A stretch of DNA of 64,000 bases, taken from positions 124,001 to 188,000 of the forward strand of contig NZ_MZXW01000020.1 in the NCBI RefSeq assembly GCF_004123905.1, written 5' to 3'. Below, piece after piece: positions 36,179-46,438 of this stretch. The notes beneath the pieces are model-generated. The model was given only the letters and a program-made list of their open reading frames with translations, did not search any database and was not told where the DNA came from. Numbering within the stretch: the first letter of the stretch is position 1; the number at the start of each line of letters is the position of its first letter. The position numbers and the translations under genes are program-made. The stretch comes from Bradyrhizobium betae. GTDB lineage: Bacteria; Pseudomonadota; Alphaproteobacteria; Rhizobiales; Xanthobacteraceae.

Positions 36179-36679
36179 ATGGCGGGAAGCGTCAACAAGG
36201 TCATTCTGGTTGGAAATCTCGGCAAGGATCCGGAAATCCGCCGCACCCAGGACGGGCGGCCGATCGCGAATTTGAGCATCGCGACGTCCGAGACCTGGCG
36301 CGACAAGAACAGTGGCGAGCGCAAGGAAAAGACCGAGTGGCATCGCGTCGTGATCTTCAATGAAGGGCTCTGCAAGGTCGCCGAGCAGTACCTGAAGAAG
36401 GGCGCCAAGGTTTACATCGAGGGTGCGCTCCAGACCCGCAAATGGACCGACCAGGCCGGCGTCGAGAAATATTCCACCGAGGTCGTGCTCCAGGGCTTCA
36501 ACTCGACCCTGACGATGCTCGATGGCCGCGCCGGCGGCGGGGCAGGCGGCAGCTTCGGCGACGAGCCCGGCGGCGATTTCGGCTCCTCCGGTCCCGGCAG
36601 CAGCGCGCCGCGCCGCGCCGTGGCCGCTGGCGGCGGTGGTGGCCGCAACAACGACATGGACGACGACATCCCGTTCTGA
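36179..36679 (+). CDS. ssb: Single-stranded DNA-binding protein
   Basis: Binds single-stranded DNA in replication, repair and recombination and recruits partners through its C-terminal tail. The 166-residue protein has the OB fold (SVNKVILVGNLGKDPEIR, TEWHRVVIFNEGLCKVAEQYLKKG) followed by a Gly/Ser-rich linker and the acidic tip DMDDDIPF. The ATG at 36179 is chosen because MAGSVNKVILVG is the family start. A LexA box lies upstream. A minus-strand phosphatase gene is just downstream. Confidence 0.96.
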   Translation: MAGSVNKVILVGNLGKDPEIRRTQDGRPIANLSIATSETWRDKNSGERKEKTEWHRVVIFNEGLCKVAEQYLKKGAKVYIEGALQTRKWTDQAGVEKYSTEVVLQGFNSTLTMLDGRAGGGAGGSFGDEPGGDFGSSGPGSSAPRRAVAAGGGGGRNNDMDDDIPF

Positions 36680-36690
36680 GGCGAGGCCTT

Positions 36691-37041
36691 CTACGGGGTG
36701 GGACGATCTGGCGCGGGTCGGGACAGAAAGCGGCCCGCGCGGCTTTCGAGCATCCGGATCAAGACCGGATCCATGAATTCGTAGTCGTCGGGAATGTCGA
36801 GGCAGATGACCCGCTTGTTGTTCAAGCTGGATCGGAATTTCCGGTTCAGCTTGTTGCGGTGGATCTTCTCCATGACGAAGACGATATCGGCCCATTCGAC
36901 CTGTTCGGTGGACAACAGCACGTCCGCATCGTTCGAGATGCCGGCCGAGTCGGTCTCGATGCCCGGCCAGGTCGAAAAGACTTGTTCGGCTGTCGGGCTG
37001 CGGAGGCGATCGGCACTGCAGACGAAGAGGACGTTGGTCAC
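36691..37041 (-). CDS. Low-molecular-weight protein tyrosine phosphatase-like protein
   Basis: A 116-residue protein resembling LMW-PTP and arsenate-reductase-like phosphatases. The active-site loop is VCSADRLRSPTAE, with the nucleophile Cys and Arg in the C-X5-R arrangement. A late DIPDDYEFMDP supplies acidic residues. Start is probably GTG 37041 with GGAG seven bases upstream. It is convergent with ssb, only 11 bases away. Length is shorter than canonical LMW-PTP (about 150), so it may be a divergent family of the type annotated as LMW-PTP-like in alphaproteobacteria. Substrate unknown. Confidence 0.75.
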   Translation of the reverse strand: MTNVLFVCSADRLRSPTAEQVFSTWPGIETDSAGISNDADVLLSTEQVEWADIVFVMEKIHRNKLNRKFRSSLNNKRVICLDIPDDYEFMDPVLIRMLESRAGRFLSRPAPDRPTP

Positions 37042-37150
37042 TTGACTGCTCCAGAGGAAGGGGCGTGGAATAGTCCGATCAATCTCTAGGTCCACGGCAT
37101 TTGGTAGTCGACGAAGTCTTCGACATCCCGTTCTGCCGGATGAGCTCGGC

Positions 37151-37262
37151 CTGCATGGTTCGAGACGCCCGCTTTGCCGGGCTCCTTACCCTGAGGGTCT
37201 GATATCTCGCTGCAGGAACCGACCTCATCCTGAGGGCCCGCCGCAGGCGGGCGTCTCTAACA
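37151..37262. repeat. Two-unit palindromic repeat
   Basis: GGTTCGAGACGCCCGC near 37158-37173 and GCGGGCGTCTC near 37247-37257 are mirrored arms. Between them are CTTACCCTGAGGG and CTCATCCTGAGGG. This composite layout is a frequent dispersed intergenic element in Bradyrhizobium and is related in sequence to the element at 47536-47667. Confidence 0.65.
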
Positions 37263-37389
37263 ATGGCCACCGGCAACCCGGTCGGGCTGTTTGCTCGCGT
37301 GAAGCGGCAGGATTTCTTACCAATTGGCGGGCAGGATTGGTTTTTCCGGGCTGGCCTCATGTGGCGCCTCAAGCCTTTGACGGGCCGCG

Positions 37390-37428
37390 ATGTGAATGAT
37401 ATTAACTTTATGTTAATCCTATTCACAT
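37390..37428. promoter_or_regulatory. Operator-like palindrome upstream of DUF2306 gene
   Basis: ATGTGAAT at 37390-37397 is mirrored by ATTCACAT at 37421-37428, and an inner pair ATTAAC (37401-37406) is mirrored by GTTAAT (37411-37416) around a TTTA centre. The site ends 24 bases before the ATG at 37453, a position suited to a repressor. No transcription-factor gene is adjacent, so the regulator is unknown. Confidence 0.65.
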
Positions 37429-37452
37429 GTTCCCGTCTGGAGAATGCGCCAA

Positions 37453-37851
37453 ATGAGCCTCGCGCCGTTGCTTGACGCCGCTCCAGTGATCCCGCTGCAT
37501 GCCTTTGCCGCCATGGCCGCCTTCGTGCTCGGTCTCGTCCAGTTTTCCGCCCCCAAGGGCACGATGCCGCACCGGACGATCGGCTGGATCTGGGTGACGC
37601 TGATGGCGATCGTGGCTGCATCGTCATTCTGGATTCACCAGATCCGCCTGGTCGGCCCGTTCAGCCCGATCCATCTGCTGTCGATCTTCACCCTGGTGAT
37701 GCTGCCGCTCGCGGTGTGGCGGGCGCACAGCCATCGCGTCACCGACCACCGGCGGATCATGATCCTGCTGTTCACCGGCGCGCTGGTGGTGGCGGGGCTG
37801 TTCACACTGGTGCCCGGGCGCATCATGCACCGGGTGATTTTCGGGGCCTGA
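37453..37851 (+). CDS. DUF2306-family membrane protein
   Basis: A 132-residue integral membrane protein with four predicted helices (PLHAFAAMAAFVLGLVQF, HRTIGWIWVTLMAIVAASSFW, SPIHLLSIFTLVMLPLAVW and MILLFTGALVVAGLFTL). Conserved His residues lie near the membrane (GTMPHRTIGW, AHSHRVTDHRR). The ATG at 37453 has GGAG ten bases upstream; the ATG three codons earlier is too close to it. The His pattern suggests a heme or metal site, but this is inference. An operator-like palindrome lies upstream. Confidence 0.8.
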   Translation: MSLAPLLDAAPVIPLHAFAAMAAFVLGLVQFSAPKGTMPHRTIGWIWVTLMAIVAASSFWIHQIRLVGPFSPIHLLSIFTLVMLPLAVWRAHSHRVTDHRRIMILLFTGALVVAGLFTLVPGRIMHRVIFGA

Positions 37852-38019
37852 CGGGCGGTTTCCGGCAAGCTATTTCGAGGTCGCTCCCGATGGCGGCGCG
37901 GAGTGCGTAAGTCTCTGGAAAAACAGTCGGAAAAAGCGCTTCCCTAGGGCTTGCAAGGGTGGTTATCAGGGGGGTGATGCGCTATATGATTCCCAGACAA
38001 AAACTCACCGGATTCCCCC

Positions 38020-40764
<2,745 letters not shown>

Positions 40765-40772
40765 CGCCCCGT

Positions 40773-41732
40773 TTAAACGCCGTTCGCCAGCTCACGGGTC
40801 AGATCGGCAAGCGCATCATGCTTGCCGATCTGCGCCATCCAGCACCAGAGCTCGAGCGTGCAATACATGCGGTAAAGGTCGAGCGTCTGCTGCCAGTCGG
40901 GGCGCGCGATCGGGCCATAGCCAGCGAGCAAGCCCTCGCGCTTGGGCGCGTCCTTTTCAGTGAAGTAGTACAGCGCCTTCGCGATATCCATCAGCGGATC
41001 GCCTGATGTCGCGTTCTCGAAGTCGACGATGCCCGTCAGGTGCGGCTCGCCCTGCGACGTCACCAGAACATTGCCGGCATGAAAATCGTAGTGGCAGAGG
41101 CGGGGGACGGTGGCTGCCTCAAACAGATGCTGCTGCGCCGTGACGCGGTCGCGGAGGCGTGCGGCGAGCACGGAATCGCCGCCGCGCGTGCCAAACTCCG
41201 TCAGCTTCCTGTCGAGCTGCGCGGACATGTAGGCATGGTTGCTCGGATGCGCCGTCCAGACCCCGTTGAGGCCGATATAGCCAAAACTGTCGAGGGTGAC
41301 GTCGTTGATCCGGCGCAACGCCGCGCCCATCTCGGCGTAGATCGCAAGCAGTTCCGCCTCCGACAGCGCCGCCTCGCGCCGGCCGAGCACCGTGCCGTCG
41401 AGCCTCGTCATGAGCACATAGTTCAGGTCGATCACCGATCGCGTGTCGTCGGCGAGCAGGATTTTTGGAATGGCCGTGCCCAGGTTCTGCAGCAGACCCA
41501 GCACGAGGACCTCCTTCGCCATCTTCCATTGAAGCGCTTCAGGGTAGGCCTTAAGGATGCAAGTCGGCCCGTCCGCGAGCGCGATCTCGACGACGGTGCT
41601 GATCTCGCCGCCGCGCAGCTCGGTGACACCGAGCACCGAGGCATTAGGAGATATCCGGCGCACCATCGCTTGCGCCTGATCGACCGAGATCGCCAGCCGA
41701 GGTTTGAGTTGCAACGGCGCTTCGCTCGACAT
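40773..41732 (-). CDS. Aminoglycoside-phosphotransferase-like protein
   Basis: A 319-residue member of the APH/choline-kinase fold. The catalytic loop is CHYDFHAGNVLV, with the Asp and Asn, and the metal-binding motif is GIVDFENATSGDP. The N-lobe contains GEISTVVEIALADGPTCILK. The ATG at 41732 gives the family length; upstream open frame overlaps the kup gene's 3' part. Similar chromosomal proteins are usually small-molecule kinases, not resistance genes. The real substrate is unknown. It is convergent with gyrA and 35 bases downstream of kup. Confidence 0.85.
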   Translation of the reverse strand: MSSEAPLQLKPRLAISVDQAQAMVRRISPNASVLGVTELRGGEISTVVEIALADGPTCILKAYPEALQWKMAKEVLVLGLLQNLGTAIPKILLADDTRSVIDLNYVLMTRLDGTVLGRREAALSEAELLAIYAEMGAALRRINDVTLDSFGYIGLNGVWTAHPSNHAYMSAQLDRKLTEFGTRGGDSVLAARLRDRVTAQQHLFEAATVPRLCHYDFHAGNVLVTSQGEPHLTGIVDFENATSGDPLMDIAKALYYFTEKDAPKREGLLAGYGPIARPDWQQTLDLYRMYCTLELWCWMAQIGKHDALADLTRELANGV

Positions 41733-41767
41733 CGGCGCTCGCCTCCGGATAGCACGGCGGAGCCGAA

Positions 41768-43684
41768 CTAAATCTCCAGCTCCGTGCCGAACTCCACCAC
41801 CTGCTTGGTCGGCACGCCGAAGAACGCGGCGGAGCGTTCGGCGTTGCGCTGGAGGAAGGCGAACAGGCCTTCGCGCCAGACCCACATGCCCGGGATGTCC
41901 TCGCGCGGGATGATGGTCTCGCGGCCGACATAATAGGTGATGTCGGAGAGGTCGATGCCGGGCAGCTTGCCCTGGCGGCAGGCGAGCGTCAGTCCCTCAT
42001 AGATCGTCGGGTTCTGCATGAAACCGTAATGCAGGACCACGCGGGTGATGCCGGTGATGATCTCGATCACCTCGGCGCGGTCCGTCTCGGTGATGTGCGG
42101 GGATTCCTCGATCAGCACGGTGACGAGGATGATGCGCTCGTGCAGGACGTGGTTGTGCTTGACGAACTGCGTCAGTGCCAGCGGCACGCCGTTCGGCGCC
42201 GACGCCAGGAACACGGCGGTGCCCGGCAGCCTGGCGCTGCACTTGTTCACCGCGGTCTCGATCAGATCCTCCTCGGGCTGCCGCAGCTTGCCGCGCGCGG
42301 CCTCGACCAGCTTCACGCCGCTGCGCCAGGTCAGCATCAGGAAGGCGACGAGGGCTGCCAGCAAGAGCGGAAACCAGCCGCCCTCGAACAGCTTGATCGA
42401 ATTGGCGGAGAAGAAGATGACGTCGATGACGAAGAAGAAGCCGTTCACGGTGACCACGAGCCACGGCGAATAGCCCCACTGGATCGCGACGAGGGCCGCC
42501 AGCAATGTGGTGATCGCCATCAGAAGCGACACCGCAATGCCATAGGCGCCGGCCAGCGCCTCCGAGGTGCCGAAGCTGAGGACGGCGCCGAGCGTTGCGG
42601 CAGCCAGCAGCCAGTTCACCAGCGGCACGTAGATCTGGCCGATCGCATCGCTGGTGGTGTGGCGGATCTGCATGCGCGGCAGGAAGCCGAGCTGGATCGA
42701 TTGCTGGGTCAGCGAGAACACGCCGGAGATGATCGCCTGCGAGGCGATAACGGTTGCGACCGCGGAGAAGGCGACCAGCGGATAGTGCAGGGCGTCGGGG
42801 CAAAGCTGGAAGAACGGATTTTCGATCATCGTGGGATCGGTGATCAGGAGTGCGGCCTGGCCGAAATAGTTCAGCACCAGCGCGGGCAGGCAGATGGCGA
42901 ACCAGGCCAGCCGGATAGGGAAGCGGCCGAAATGACCCATGTCGGCATACATCGCTTCGCCCCCGGTCACGGCGAGGAAGGCCGCGCCGAGGATCGCGAA
43001 GGAGACGTGAAAATCCTGGTGGATCAGGAAGTCGAAGGCATAGAGCGGACTGAGCGCCGCGAGCACTGCCGGCGCCTTGACGATGCCGTGGATGCCGAGC
43101 GCGGCCAGTACGCCGAACCAGGCCAGCATCACCGGTCCGAAGATGCGGCCGATGAAGCCGGTGCCCTGCTTCTGCATCATGAAGAGGCCGATCAAGATGG
43201 CGACGGTGATCGGTACCACCACCGGTGCCAGCGAGGGCGCATCGACCTTGAGACCTTCGATGGCTGAGAGGACCGAGATCGCCGGCGTGATCGCGCCGTC
43301 GCCATAAAGCAGTGCGGCACCGACGAGGCCGACGACCAGAAGATGCGCGCGCCAGGTGCCGGACTGGGCGTGGCGGGCATGCAGCAGGGCCAGAAGGGCG
43401 ACGATGCCGCCTTCGCCGCGGTTGTCCGCGCGCAGGATCAGCAGCGCGTACTTCAACGAGATGATCAGCAGCAGGGCCCAGAGGATCAGCGAGGCAACGC
43501 CCAGGACAGCTTCGGGAGAGACTGTCGCACCATGGGCGGCCGCCTTGGCGGCTTCCTTCAGGGCGTAGAGGGGGCTAGTGCCGATATCGCCATAGACCAC
43601 CCCGAGGGCGCCCATGGTCATTGCAATCGGCAGCGGATCGGGGTGATGGCCGGAAGCGACTGCGGGCGTACTGGACAAAGGCAA
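41768..43684 (-). CDS. kup: Kup-type potassium uptake protein
   Basis: Inner-membrane K+/H+ symporter of the KUP/HAK/KT family, 638 residues with about 12 membrane helices. The family start TMGALGVVYGDIGTSPLY is near residue 23; RADNRGEGG, GDGAITPAISVLSAIEG and YFGQAALLI are further signatures. The C-terminal cytoplasmic domain carries MQNPTIYEGL and DITYYVGRE. The start is uncertain: TTG 43684 is used here; the first ATG (43621) would remove part of the family N-terminus. A tandem repeat lies about 85 bases upstream. A small secreted-protein gene follows on the same strand further upstream. Confidence 0.95.
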   Translation of the reverse strand: MPLSSTPAVASGHHPDPLPIAMTMGALGVVYGDIGTSPLYALKEAAKAAAHGATVSPEAVLGVASLILWALLLIISLKYALLILRADNRGEGGIVALLALLHARHAQSGTWRAHLLVVGLVGAALLYGDGAITPAISVLSAIEGLKVDAPSLAPVVVPITVAILIGLFMMQKQGTGFIGRIFGPVMLAWFGVLAALGIHGIVKAPAVLAALSPLYAFDFLIHQDFHVSFAILGAAFLAVTGGEAMYADMGHFGRFPIRLAWFAICLPALVLNYFGQAALLITDPTMIENPFFQLCPDALHYPLVAFSAVATVIASQAIISGVFSLTQQSIQLGFLPRMQIRHTTSDAIGQIYVPLVNWLLAAATLGAVLSFGTSEALAGAYGIAVSLLMAITTLLAALVAIQWGYSPWLVVTVNGFFFVIDVIFFSANSIKLFEGGWFPLLLAALVAFLMLTWRSGVKLVEAARGKLRQPEEDLIETAVNKCSARLPGTAVFLASAPNGVPLALTQFVKHNHVLHERIILVTVLIEESPHITETDRAEVIEIITGITRVVLHYGFMQNPTIYEGLTLACRQGKLPGIDLSDITYYVGRETIIPREDIPGMWVWREGLFAFLQRNAERSAAFFGVPTKQVVEFGTELEI

Positions 43685-43770
43685 CCCCCCGATGGGATCG
43701 CGCCCGCCGGGCCATTCCGACGGGCGCGAGCATCACGCAGTCTGCGACGAGACGTCGCAAATATCCATCG

Positions 43771-43810
43771 GTTTTGTCTTGGGGTTTGTCTTGGGGTTCT
43801 GTCTTGCGGT
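43771..43810. repeat. Three-copy 12-13 bp tandem repeat upstream of kup
   Basis: Three imperfect units read TTTTGTCTTGGGG, TTTGTCTTGGGG and TTCTGTCTTGCGG. They lie in the promoter-side region of kup, between kup and the small secreted protein gene. Copy number could vary between strains. Confidence 0.7.
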
Positions 43811-43847
43811 TTATATCGGGAAGTACCTGACGCGAAACTGACAGAGC

Positions 43848-44108
43848 CTACGGCGTGCGGTCGGCGGTCACGAGGCGAGCCTCGCGGACAGTGCTGGTCT
43901 TGGTGCCGGCACGGCGCAGGCACGACGCCTCGAAATTCGGCCAGGCCTGCTGCGAGCAGTCCTTGCCGATGGTGCGAATGTCGAGCCGGTCTGCCTTGGC
44001 GAGCGGCTGCGGCACGCTGGCTTCGACGGTCGGTGCAAAGCCCGGCAGGAGGGTGAGGGCAGCAGCAACACACGCAGCAATTGCGATCGCTGAAAGAGCC
44101 TTGATCAT
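43848..44108 (-). CDS. Small secreted hypothetical protein
   Basis: An 86-residue protein with a signal peptide (IAIAACVAAALTLLPGFA, cleavage near EASVPQ). The mature part has two Cys (KDCSQQAW, ASCLRRAGT) and ends REARLVTADRTP. The ribosome-binding site GGGGA is about seven bases before the ATG at 44108. No known domain. Similar short exported proteins with a W..F.ASC pattern are common in Bradyrhizobium. Confidence 0.7.
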   Translation of the reverse strand: MIKALSAIAIAACVAAALTLLPGFAPTVEASVPQPLAKADRLDIRTIGKDCSQQAWPNFEASCLRRAGTKTSTVREARLVTADRTP

Positions 44109-44379
44109 TGACGGTCCCCTGTGATGCGGCCGCTACGCCCAGTGTGCGGCCCGTCGTTCGTTGGGCAGATTAGTAACCATGGCCAGTTTCCGGACGTCTT
44201 CGCGGATACGGGAAATGGTTTCGTTCGCGGTCCGGTTTGTTTCGTGGCTGCCCTAAGGACGAAACAATTCGGGGCCCTCCGACAGGGATTGGCGGAAAAA
44301 CCGGCAAGAAACTGACCAGGAAACTGACAAGGAACCTGCCCGGCTTGCCGGGCCGGGCCGGGCGCGGTAGGAGGAGGCT

Positions 44380-44877
44380 ATGCCGCGCATTGCCTTTTAT
44401 CCGGGTTCCTTCGACCCCATTACCAACGGCCATCTGGACGTCGTCCGGCATGCCGTTCCCCTGTGCGACAGGCTGGTGGTCGCGGTCGGTGTCCATCCCG
44501 GCAAGAAGCCGCTGTTCTCGACCGAGGAGCGGCTGAAGATGCTTCTGGACGTCTGCGGGCCGATAGCGGCCCAGGCCGGCTGCGTACTCGAAGCCGTGAC
44601 GTTTGACGATCTATCCGTGGCTGCGGCGCGCAAAGCTGGCGCGACCATCATGATTCGGGGCCTGCGCGACGGCACCGACCTCGACTACGAGATGCAGCTT
44701 GCCGGCATGAACGAGGCCATGGCGCCGGAGGTGCACACGGTCTTTTTGCCGGCCTCTCCAATGGTCCGCCCGATCACCGCCACTTTGGTGCGCCAGATCG
44801 CAGGGATGGGCGGAGATGTTTCGACCTTCGTGCCGCCGCTCGTAGCAAGCCTGCTCAAGGCCAAATTCGCCGGATAA
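44380..44877 (+). CDS. coaD: Pantetheine-phosphate adenylyltransferase
   Basis: Adenylates 4'-phosphopantetheine to dephospho-CoA, the fourth step of CoA synthesis. The 165-residue protein has the nucleotidyltransferase motif YPGSFDPITNGHLDVV at the N-terminus, GVHPGKKPLFSTEERL and the conserved MIRGLRDGTDLDYEMQ. The AGGAGG ribosome-binding site is close to the ATG. The order gyrA-coaD-ppi-ppi-queA is conserved in Rhizobiales; here kup and small genes are inserted between gyrA and coaD on the other strand. Confidence 0.96.
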   Translation: MPRIAFYPGSFDPITNGHLDVVRHAVPLCDRLVVAVGVHPGKKPLFSTEERLKMLLDVCGPIAAQAGCVLEAVTFDDLSVAAARKAGATIMIRGLRDGTDLDYEMQLAGMNEAMAPEVHTVFLPASPMVRPITATLVRQIAGMGGDVSTFVPPLVASLLKAKFAG

Positions 44878-44915
44878 CGGCGCGCTTCCTCAATCTCACC
44901 TGATCCGGAGTTCTC

Positions 44916-45491
44916 ATGATCCGTCGTCTCGCAATTCTTGCCACGATTTTTGCCGCGCTCTTCAGTGCGGTCCCGGCGGTGGCGCAGCAACTGCCGGCGA
45001 ACCTCGACAAGGCCAACGCGCTCGTCATCGACACCACCAAGGGCCGCATCGTCATCAAGCTGCGCACCGATCTGGCGCCGCAGCACGCCGAGCGCCTCAA
45101 GCAGCTCGCGCGCGAGGGTTATTACAACAACGTGCCGTTCCACCGCGTGATGGACGGCTTCATGGCGCAGACCGGCGACGGCGAGAAGTTCAACGGCACC
45201 GGCGGTTCGAAATACCCGAACCTGAAGCAGGAATTCTCCAAGGTGCATTTTGCCCGCGGCATCGTCGGCATGGCCCGGCGCGGCGACAGCGTCGATACCG
45301 CCAACTCGCAGTTCTTCATCATGTTCGCCGACGGCGGCAGCCTGGATAACCAGTACACCGTGGTCGGCGAGGTCGTGCAGGGCATGGACGTGGTCGACAA
45401 GCTGAAGAAGGCGCCGGCCGGCTCGTCCAGCGGCACCGTCACCGATCCCGACAAGATGGTGAAGGTGCAGGTCGCCTCCGACATCAAATAG
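44916..45491 (+). CDS. ppiA: Exported peptidyl-prolyl cis-trans isomerase (cyclophilin)
   Basis: A 191-residue cyclophilin with a signal peptide ending PAVAQQ, so it should act in the periplasm. The fold is complete: NVPFHRVMDGFMAQTGDG, FSKVHFARGIVGMARRGDS, NSQFFIMFADGGSLDNQYTVVGEV and GMDVVDKLKKA. A shorter cytoplasmic paralogue follows two genes downstream (45926-46390). ATG at 44916 is preceded by a weak GGAG. Confidence 0.92.
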   Translation: MIRRLAILATIFAALFSAVPAVAQQLPANLDKANALVIDTTKGRIVIKLRTDLAPQHAERLKQLAREGYYNNVPFHRVMDGFMAQTGDGEKFNGTGGSKYPNLKQEFSKVHFARGIVGMARRGDSVDTANSQFFIMFADGGSLDNQYTVVGEVVQGMDVVDKLKKAPAGSSSGTVTDPDKMVKVQVASDIK

Positions 45492-45503
45492 GAGAGGGCC
45501 ACC

Positions 45504-45929
45504 ATGGCGCGCTGCGGCAACAAGCTCCTGCTGGCTGCCGCGGTGTTGCTGCTGGGCGTCTCGGGTGCGGCCGCCGAGGATGGACAGGTCAACACCATCC
45601 AGGACATCTTCCGGCACTTGCGCACCTGCTGGAAGCCGCCGGCGCCCAGCAAGGCTCGCCCACTCGACATCACCGTCGTCGTGAGCTTTAACCGGTCCGG
45701 AAACATTCTGGGCCATCCGAGGATTACCTATGAATCCGCGGAGGCCTCCGACAATGACCGGCTGCAATACCGGATCGCGGTGATGGAGGCGTTGCAACGC
45801 TGCACGCCGATGCCATTTACCGATGCAATGGCCGGCGCCGCCGCGGGACGTCCATTCGCGATCCAGTTCCGTAACCGCAAAACGTCACCTGACAAGACTT
45901 CACCTCCAACGCAAGAGAGACGAGCATGA
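45504..45929 (+). CDS. Secreted TonB/TolA C-terminal-like protein
   Basis: A 141-residue exported protein with a signal peptide ending GAAAEDG. The mature domain (about 30-125) contains IQDIFRHLRTCWKPP, DITVVVSFNRSGNILGHPRI and VMEALQRCTPMPF. The layout resembles the TonB/TolA C-terminal domain, which binds periplasmic or outer-membrane partners, but the transmembrane anchor is replaced by a signal peptide. The C-terminal tail is Lys/Thr-rich. It is translationally coupled to ppiB (ATGA overlap at 45926). A role in the envelope is inferred. Confidence 0.75.
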   Translation: MARCGNKLLLAAAVLLLGVSGAAAEDGQVNTIQDIFRHLRTCWKPPAPSKARPLDITVVVSFNRSGNILGHPRITYESAEASDNDRLQYRIAVMEALQRCTPMPFTDAMAGAAAGRPFAIQFRNRKTSPDKTSPPTQERRA

Positions 45930-46390
45930 GCGTCACCGAAAACACATTGATCCTCGAGACCACGCAGGGCCCCGTCACCATCGAGATGCGCCCCGACCTC
46001 GCGCCCGGCCATGTCGCGCGCATCAAGGAGCTGGTTCGCGAGGGCTTTTACGACGGCATCGTGTTCCACCGCGTGATCGAGGGCTTCATGGCCCAGACCG
46101 GCTGCCCGCAGGGCACCGGCACCGGCGGCTCGGGCAAGAAGCTGAAGGCCGAGTTCAACAAGGAGCCGCATGTGCGCGGCGTCACCTCGATGGCCCGTGC
46201 GGCGAGCCCCGATTCCGGCGACAGCCAGTTCTTCATCGTGTTCGACGACGCCCGCTTCCTCGACAACCAGTACACGGTGTGGGGCAAGGTCACTGAAGGC
46301 ATGGAGAACGTCGACAAGATCAAGCGCGGCGAGCCCGTGCAGAACCCCGACAAGATCGTCAAGGCGCGGATGGCCGCGGACGCGGAGTAA
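45926..46390 (+). CDS. ppiB: Cytoplasmic peptidyl-prolyl cis-trans isomerase (cyclophilin)
   Basis: A 154-residue cyclophilin without a signal peptide. GIVFHRVIEGFMAQTGCPQG, RGVTSMARAASPDSGDSQF and DNQYTVWGKVTEGMENVDKI match the family. It begins at ATG 45926, overlapping the previous stop. It is a shorter sibling of the exported isomerase at 44916-45491. queA follows after a hairpin at 46400-46425. Confidence 0.92.
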   Translation: MSVTENTLILETTQGPVTIEMRPDLAPGHVARIKELVREGFYDGIVFHRVIEGFMAQTGCPQGTGTGGSGKKLKAEFNKEPHVRGVTSMARAASPDSGDSQFFIVFDDARFLDNQYTVWGKVTEGMENVDKIKRGEPVQNPDKIVKARMAADAE

Positions 46391-46399
46391 CACCTGCGG

Positions 46400-46425
46400 T
46401 CGTGCCCCGCTTCGGCGGGGCACGA
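46400..46425 (+). promoter_or_regulatory. Perfect 11-bp hairpin just before queA
   Basis: TCGTGCCCCGC-TTCG-GCGGGGCACGA is a perfect stem with a stable TTCG tetraloop. It ends 13 bases before the queA GTG at 46439, so it may affect queA translation. No T-run follows, so a terminator is less likely. Confidence 0.6.
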
Positions 46426-46438
46426 CAAGGTATCAAAC

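Larger units (their letters stand above)
37042..37452. other. Intergenic region with palindromic repeats and an operator-like palindrome
   Basis: About 410 bases upstream of the DUF2306 gene. It holds a two-unit dispersed repeat (37151-37262) and an operator-like palindrome at 37390-37428. No gene is evident; open frames here lack domains and ribosome-binding sites. Confidence 0.6.

Noticed and set aside
42029..43267. Long plus-strand open frame across kup
   Set aside because: Antisense of kup; the kup gene has all family motifs.
43621..43684. Shortening kup to its first ATG at 43621
   Set aside because: The family N-terminus before TMGALGVVYGDIG usually extends about 20 residues; TTG 43684 gives this length, so the shorter form was not chosen, although it cannot be excluded.
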